Assembly: GCA_039720395.1 (NCBI GenBank)
Contig: CM077826.1
Location: forward strand, 36,732,790 to 36,796,789
Length of the DNA: 64,000 bases
Reading direction: 5' to 3'
Origin: Liquidambar formosana
Lineage: Eukaryota; Streptophyta; Magnoliopsida; Saxifragales; Altingiaceae
Shown here: positions 58,962 through 64,000 of the stretch, piece after piece
How the letters are laid out: every line of letters starts with the position of its first letter
Position numbering within the stretch: the stretch's first letter is position 1
Translations under genes and position numbers: made by a program
The notes under the pieces: generated by a model
Seen by the model: the letters and a program-made list of their open reading frames with translations, nothing else
The model's database searches: none
What the model was told of the DNA's origin: nothing

Positions 58962-60259
58962 TGTGCGGAATTGAACTAGAAGGAAATAGAATGCGGAATA
59001 ACTTGAATAACAAAAATTTCCTATCTATTCCATGCAACCCATGAATCTGATTGTGGTTCATACAAAATAATAAAACCCTAATTACAAAGAGAGGGTTTAG
59101 AACTTACAGTTGATTATGTCTTCTCCTTTTTGCTCCAAGCTTTGATTCCGGACAGCGGTGAATGAGCAGCCCAAGTGTGCTTCCTCCAACGGTATCCACA
59201 CCTAGCTAGAGCTTCAAGTCTTTTCCTTCTTCTTCCTTGTTGTTGCTACAGGTAGAGAAGAAAAAGAGAGAGAAGAAAGCCTCCAACACTTTGGAAGGCT
59301 AGGGTTGGGAGTGTGCAAGCAAGCCTATGCCATGTCACACATAAGTATGACTTATATATGCCACACTAAAGGGGCCGGCCCTAGGGGAGAACCCTTTTAG
59401 GGTTTTGTGCAATTTCCCTAAATTGCACAATAACCCCTATTGTTTACATCAAATACAAACAAGGCCTCAAAGAACTATTCTCTATGCACTCATACCCTTT
59501 CTCTCATAGACTTAAAAGCTCATCTTGCATGATCAGTGTGTGACCCATTGGGTTCACATCATCAAGTAGTAGGAATAGCACAAGGTGTGCATAATGGAAC
59601 TTTTTCCATTCAGGGTCTCATTGGAACTCCTTCCAATTCCCTAATTGATTATAACTCACTTATATCAATCAGGGCTTCTACTAACCATGAATAACACCTA
59701 GCATATGGTTCATGGTGTTGTCCTTAATGAGGTGAATAAGTATCTAACAAAGAACCCTTCTGTTATAGTTTATAGGTTACAATTGCATCCTTCCTTCAAC
59801 ACAATGTCTCCAATTAAACTAATAGGACATGGAAGTCTGTCAAGTCCCTAGTTTAATTACTTTATACTCAATCATGAATATCAATTCATTGATGAACTCA
59901 TGAAACTCTTTTCATATTCATCCTACCATGGCCATGGATTTAATGAGTTATATTATGAATGCTATATGAGACATTCTCTCTCTCTTTCCTGAGAGTGATG
60001 GATCCCTTGTTGATCACTCACATGCCTTCATACACATAGCAGTAGGGCCAATGAACACCTTTGCAGACCCCTGAATAGGATCTGCACTTAGTGTTATCAA
60101 ACTTCTAAAGCTACATGTATAAGGCAACTATGGTGTCTCAGGTCTAAGGATTACTTGTACCACTATAACAATGAGAAACTGATTGACAGGCAGGATAAAA
60201 CTCCATTCAGTTTATCTCATATCTTTGGTCACATTCAGTGTACCTATTCTCGCAATAGG
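58962..60259 (-). repeat. Second, more diverged copia LTR
   Basis: Starts (plus strand) TGTGCGGAATTGAACTAG and is alignable to the same LTR family (CAGTTGATTATGTCTTCTCC, GATCAGTGTGTGACCCATTG). It breaks at CTATTCTCGCAATAGG, where the Athila-like LTR begins. Inserted in the previous LTR and itself interrupted. Confidence 0.8.
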
Positions 60260-61479
60260 TGATAATAGCTTAAAATTGCATTAATGTTATACTTTTAGTA
60301 GGCATTATCACGTTTATTTGGCACTTAATTCCGCATTTTACACATTATACATGAATTCTCTTGATACATGCTCTGTTAGTTTATTTTTGTAGGAAGCCAA
60401 TTTCCTATGGTCAAGCATTCTTTATTTATTTGGAAATATATGGAAGCTTTGCAAGGTTGAAGTGCATTAATTTTAGAAGAATTTAGCAAAGAAATTGGCA
60501 ACCCCAAAGTTAGAAAGAAGACTAAAAAGGAAGTTTGGAGCAGTTACCGTATTTTGGTCATAACTTTTGACTCCGAAGTCCAATTGATGCGAAATTGGTG
60601 TCCCTGGAAAGCTGATTTGAAGCCCTACAATATTGTATTTCACGAATTGTTCGTGATTTCAATGTTTAGTAGGTCAAAAACGGGTTACAAGTTAGCCCTG
60701 TTGGAAAAAACCGGGATTCCCAATTTGTTTCCTAATTTTTCTCCTTTTTCTCTTGGAAACCCTAAGAGCACATGGAAAGGAAAAGGTGGCTGCACCTCTA
60801 TATATTACTTCTCCTCTTCTCTTCTACACCCACCTCTCTCTTATTCTTCTTCTTCTACCTCTCTCTTATTCTTCTTCTTCTACTTCTCTTTAGTTTTATA
60901 GTATCATGAGTAGCTAAACGTTTTGCTAAGGCTAGGAGTGAAGCCACAACAATTATTTGGTATTTGTTTAATGACTCTTTCATGGATTTAATGTAAGGTT
61001 TTATAGTTTTGATTGATTTTGATTATTTTGCAAAGTATTTATTCTGTATAATTCTTTTATTTATTGTTAACTCCGGGTACGGTGAATGCTTAGAATTCCC
61101 TGCGAATTAAATTACTAGTTTTCTCATGCAATAAATCAATCAATGTTATGAATCCATATTTTTAGAATTGTTTTGAATAAAATTAATTGTTAAATCATCC
61201 GATTGGGATCATCCTTCGTATGAATCTTAGTTGAGTTATAAAATTGAGTCGTTAGCAAATATTTAATACTTGTTGTGAGTGGACCTCTGAACCTTAGTGT
61301 TTTTAAATTATTGTTTTCAATCAAACTAATCCTCTACAATTCAAGCAACCAAATTTCTAAAATATTTTCTTAATCTTTTCTGCTAATTATTCCCCTTCCC
61401 TGTGGTTCGACCTCGGACTCACCGAGAATTTATTACTTCGCGACATCCTGCACTTGGGAGCATTATTAAAGTCGCAGCA
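60260..61479 (+). repeat. Athila-like 5' LTR (1220 bp)
   Basis: Begins TGATAATAGCTTAAAATTGC and ends GTCGCAGCA. A TATA-like CTCTATATATTACTTC near 60796 and CTTCTT repeats afterwards suggest the promoter and R region. Confidence 0.85.
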
Positions 61480-61485
61480 AGTTTT

Positions 61486-61503
61486 TGGCGCCGTTGTCGG
61501 GGA
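61486..61503 (+). other. Athila primer-binding site
   Basis: TGGCGCCGTTGTCGGGGA, seven bases after the LTR, the usual Athila/Tat-type primer site. Confidence 0.92.
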
Positions 61504-61738
61504 CTGGAGTGGATAAATAGCAGTTCATTATTTTTGGTGGAGGTTTGTTGTATTTTGTGAATCTCTTCGCAAATCCGGTAAACTCTTTCCATAACTTTTT
61601 ATTTTTATTTTATTATTTCTTTTTTTTTATATACAAATTTGGCATCGTGATCATACTCATCGTTTGGTTAGAGTTGAGTTTGAAAATTTGTGTGGCAATT
61701 TAATTGATTCTCTTGGACACAATCACACACTTGACACC

Positions 61739-64000
61739 ATGTCTGATAATGAGGAACAAATTGAGAATATTGATAGGGATGATAAAAGGACTCTTAGAGA
61801 TTATTTGCAGCCTACTAGGAGTAGTGCACCATCTTGTATCATTTTTCTTCTGAATGCTAATAATTTCAAATTTAAGGCTGGCATGATTCCATTGCTACCT
61901 AAATTCCATGGTTTAGAATTTGAAAACCCATATTTGCACCTTAAAGAATTTGATGAGGTTTGTGTAACCTTTCATGACCAAACTTGTAGTGAAGAGACCA
62001 TTAAATTGAAATCATTTCCCTTTTCTCTCAAGGATAAGGCGAAGAATTGGCTTAATGCTTTAAGACCTAGATCCATTGGCACATGGCAGGAGATGAAAAC
62101 TGAATTTTTGAAAAAGCACTTCCCACTTCATAGGACTAATGCTCTCAAAAGGCAAATAATGAATTTTTCACAAAAAGATAATGAGACTTTTTACCAATGT
62201 TGGGAACGTTTTAAAGATTTATTAAATTCTTGCCCACATCATGGCTATGAAACTTGGCGTATCATCAGTTTTTTCTATCAAAGTTTAACTTCTAAAATGC
62301 GCCAATTTGTAGAGATAATGTGCAATGGTGAATTTATGAATAAGGACCCTGATGAGGCTTTTGACTATTTTGATCTGTTAGCTGAGAATGCCCAATCTTG
62401 GGATACAACCGATACTTTAGATAGGTCCAAGCCTTCTACCAACCCATCTAGGGGCGGTAAGTACCATCTTAGGGAGAATGATGACTTAAGTGCTAGGGTA
62501 GCTATTTTGGTTAGGAAAGTGGAAGCCATGGAATTAAGGAAAGTTAATGAAATTATGTCTGTGCCTAAATTGAATGATGTTTGTAGTATTTGTGAGACCG
62601 TGGGACACTCCACAAATGATTGCCCAACTATTCCTGCTTTTAAAGAAGTGTTGCACGATCAAGCAAATGCTATAAATATGAATAAACAACCTTTTTCTTC
62701 ACCCTATTCTGAAACTAATAATCCAGGGTGGAGGAATCATCCAAATTTCAGTTGGAGGAATGATAATGTTGCACTACCACCTCAAGGCCATTCTAATTTT
62801 GTTCCTTATAATCCTCCTCCTAAGAAGGGTTTAGAGGAAACATTGCAACAGTTTATGCAGAGTCAAGCCACCATAAATAATCAGACTTCTCAAGCCATAG
62901 GTGACATTAGAAACACTTTTACTAAGTTGACCACTTCATTAAGCATTCAAGAAAAAGGTAAATTTCCATCTCAACCACAACTTAACCCCCAGAGGCAATT
63001 TAGTATTAGTGATTCTAATTTATCTGATACACAACTTGAGCATGCTAAGTCCATTACTACTCTTCGTAGTGGAAAAGTTATTGATAAAACTATTCCACCA
63101 CCCAAGGACAAAGAAAAAGAAGAATTTTAAAAAACAAAGAGTAGTAATGAACTTAATAAACCCAAGTCAAGTGTAGTTGAGAGATACCCCATTCCCATTC
63201 CTTTTCCTCAAAGGTTGCAACCACCTCAAAAAGTGAATCAGAATGCAGACATTCTTGAAATCTTTAAAAAAGTGAAAGTCAACATTCCTTTGTTGGATGC
63301 AATAAAACAAATTCCTTTTTATGCTAAATTTTTGAAAGATTTATGTACGGTTAAGCGTAAGCTTAACGTACAAAAGAAGGCATTTTTAACTGATCAGGTG
63401 AGTGCTATTATTCAAAACAATATTCCTCCTAAATATAAAGATCCAGGTAGTCCCACTATTTCATGTGTTATTGGTAATTTTAAAATAGATCAAGCTTTAC
63501 TTGATCTTGGGGCTAGCGTGAATCTTTTACCCTATGCAGTATATGAACAGTTGGGTCTAGGTGAGCTAAAACCAACCAAAATAATTCTTCAACTCGCGGA
63601 CCGTTCTGTAAAAATACCTAGGGGAGTAGTAGAGGATGTGTTAGTCCAAATTGATAAATTTTACTTTCCTGTTGATTTTATTGTTTTGGAGACACACCCT
63701 GTTTTGAATGCTAGTTCTCAAATTCCTGTGATTCTGGGTCGCCCATTCCTTGTAACTTCCAATGCTTTAATAAATTGTAGGAGTGGTATACTTAAATTGT
63801 CTTTTGGAAATATGACCCAAGAATTGAATATTTTTAATACTTGCAAAGAACCTAGGGATGGTGATGACTTTCATGAAGTTAACTTGATTGATACACTTGT
63901 TCAAAGACAATTTAATGTGTCATGTTTTTCTGATCCTTTAGAGGCTTGCTTGATTAATTCTCATGATTTGGAGTTTAATGAGAATCCTGAAATTGCATAT
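61739..64000 (+). CDS. Athila-like gag-protease polyprotein, one stop codon
   Basis: ATG 61739 (MSDNEEQIENID) is the first methionine; the frame is open further upstream (HRDHTHRL). Gag has TLRDYLQPTRSSAPSC, LPKFHGLEFENPYLHLKEF, KDKAKNWLNALRPRSIGTW, FPLHRTNALKRQIMNFSQK and CPHHGYETWRIISFF, a strong match to Athila gag. A CCHC knuckle CSICETVGHSTNDC follows (about 62584-62625). A TAA at 63128-63130 ends the first part. The same frame then continues without a stop to the window end through VERYPIPIPFPQRLQ and the protease motif LLDLGASVNLLP (about 63500-63535), with ILGRPFL near 63735. The stop is probably a single mutation of a once continuous gag-pol. Otherwise the coding sequence is the cleanest in the window, implying a recent insertion. 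Confidence 0.9.

Larger units (their letters stand above)
60260..64000 (+). mobile_element. Athila-like Ty3/gypsy element, 3' end beyond window
   Basis: LTR 60260-61479, primer-binding site 61486-61503, then gag-pol to the window end. The U5 sequence GTGGTTCGACCTCGGACTCA and the primer site TGGCGCCGTTGTCGGGGA are hallmarks of the Athila lineage. It is the outermost and latest insertion in the stack at 55-60 kb. Its RT, integrase and 3' LTR are not visible. Confidence 0.92.

Noticed and set aside
1..64000. Organelle-derived DNA, rRNA or biosynthetic cluster
   Set aside because: No plastid or mitochondrial gene, rRNA segment or set of host enzymes was recognised anywhere in the window.

Overview
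This window is nuclear DNA of a flowering plant. The evidence is a spliced plant-type metallophosphoesterase gene with GT-AG introns, and dense plant LTR retrotransposons (Ty1/copia, Ty3/gypsy, Tat/Ogre-like, Athila-like). L1-clade LINE remnants, hAT and Stowaway MITEs, a SINE-like unit and short CCCTAAA-type motifs fit the same picture. I cannot name the species. There is no rRNA, genuine tRNA, CRISPR or bacterial content.

1-14 kb: the left edge carries a long minus-strand reading frame (LINE ORF1/DUF4283-like) that runs off the window. Two plus-strand LINE 3' ends follow. Next is a decayed Ty3/gypsy element that was hit by an hAT-type MITE and a Stowaway MITE and is cut off at about 7625 by a minus-strand Ty1/copia element (short LTR at 12174-12311). 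A small non-autonomous LTR element lies at 12680-13972.

14-29 kb: the only host gene I recognise is the 3' part of a metallophosphoesterase (MPPE1/PGAP5-like), nine exons between 17198 and 22762. It carries a one-base insertion in exon 3. Its introns hold a LINE end, a 33-bp minisatellite and a SINE-like unit. Downstream and tail-to-tail lies an inverted, decayed copy of the last two exons (23336-27525). That copy is split by an internally deleted gypsy element (23368-26362) whose target duplications I can read. A third fragment of the same intron lies at 28255-28412.

28-34.7 kb: a Tat-like LTR, a 5'-truncated copia pol whose RT has lost its catalytic YVDD, an LTR/PBS unit at 32505-32966 and another LTR/PBS unit at 33133-33578.

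34.7-52 kb: a 17.3-kb minus-strand copia element with 1.66-kb LTRs and a perfect GTAAT duplication. A 7.5-kb Tat/Ogre-like, gag-only element (37850-45390, ACTTC duplication) is inserted in its integrase. The inner element has near-identical LTRs with a striking ACGT palindrome cluster, and a seven-copy 67-bp tandem array before its 3' LTR.

52-64 kb: a 162-bp (54-codon) tandem repeat, then a stack of successive insertions: a Tat-like LTR split by a solo LTR (CTTTG duplication), two related copia LTRs, and finally an Athila-like element from 60260. The Athila gag-pol frame is open to the window end except for one stop codon.

Most of the window is therefore a layered record of retrotransposition. 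The features most worth following up are the inverted gene duplication, the frameshifted gene, the palindromic LTR and the two repeats whose period is a multiple of three. I saw no convincing new defence or metabolic system.
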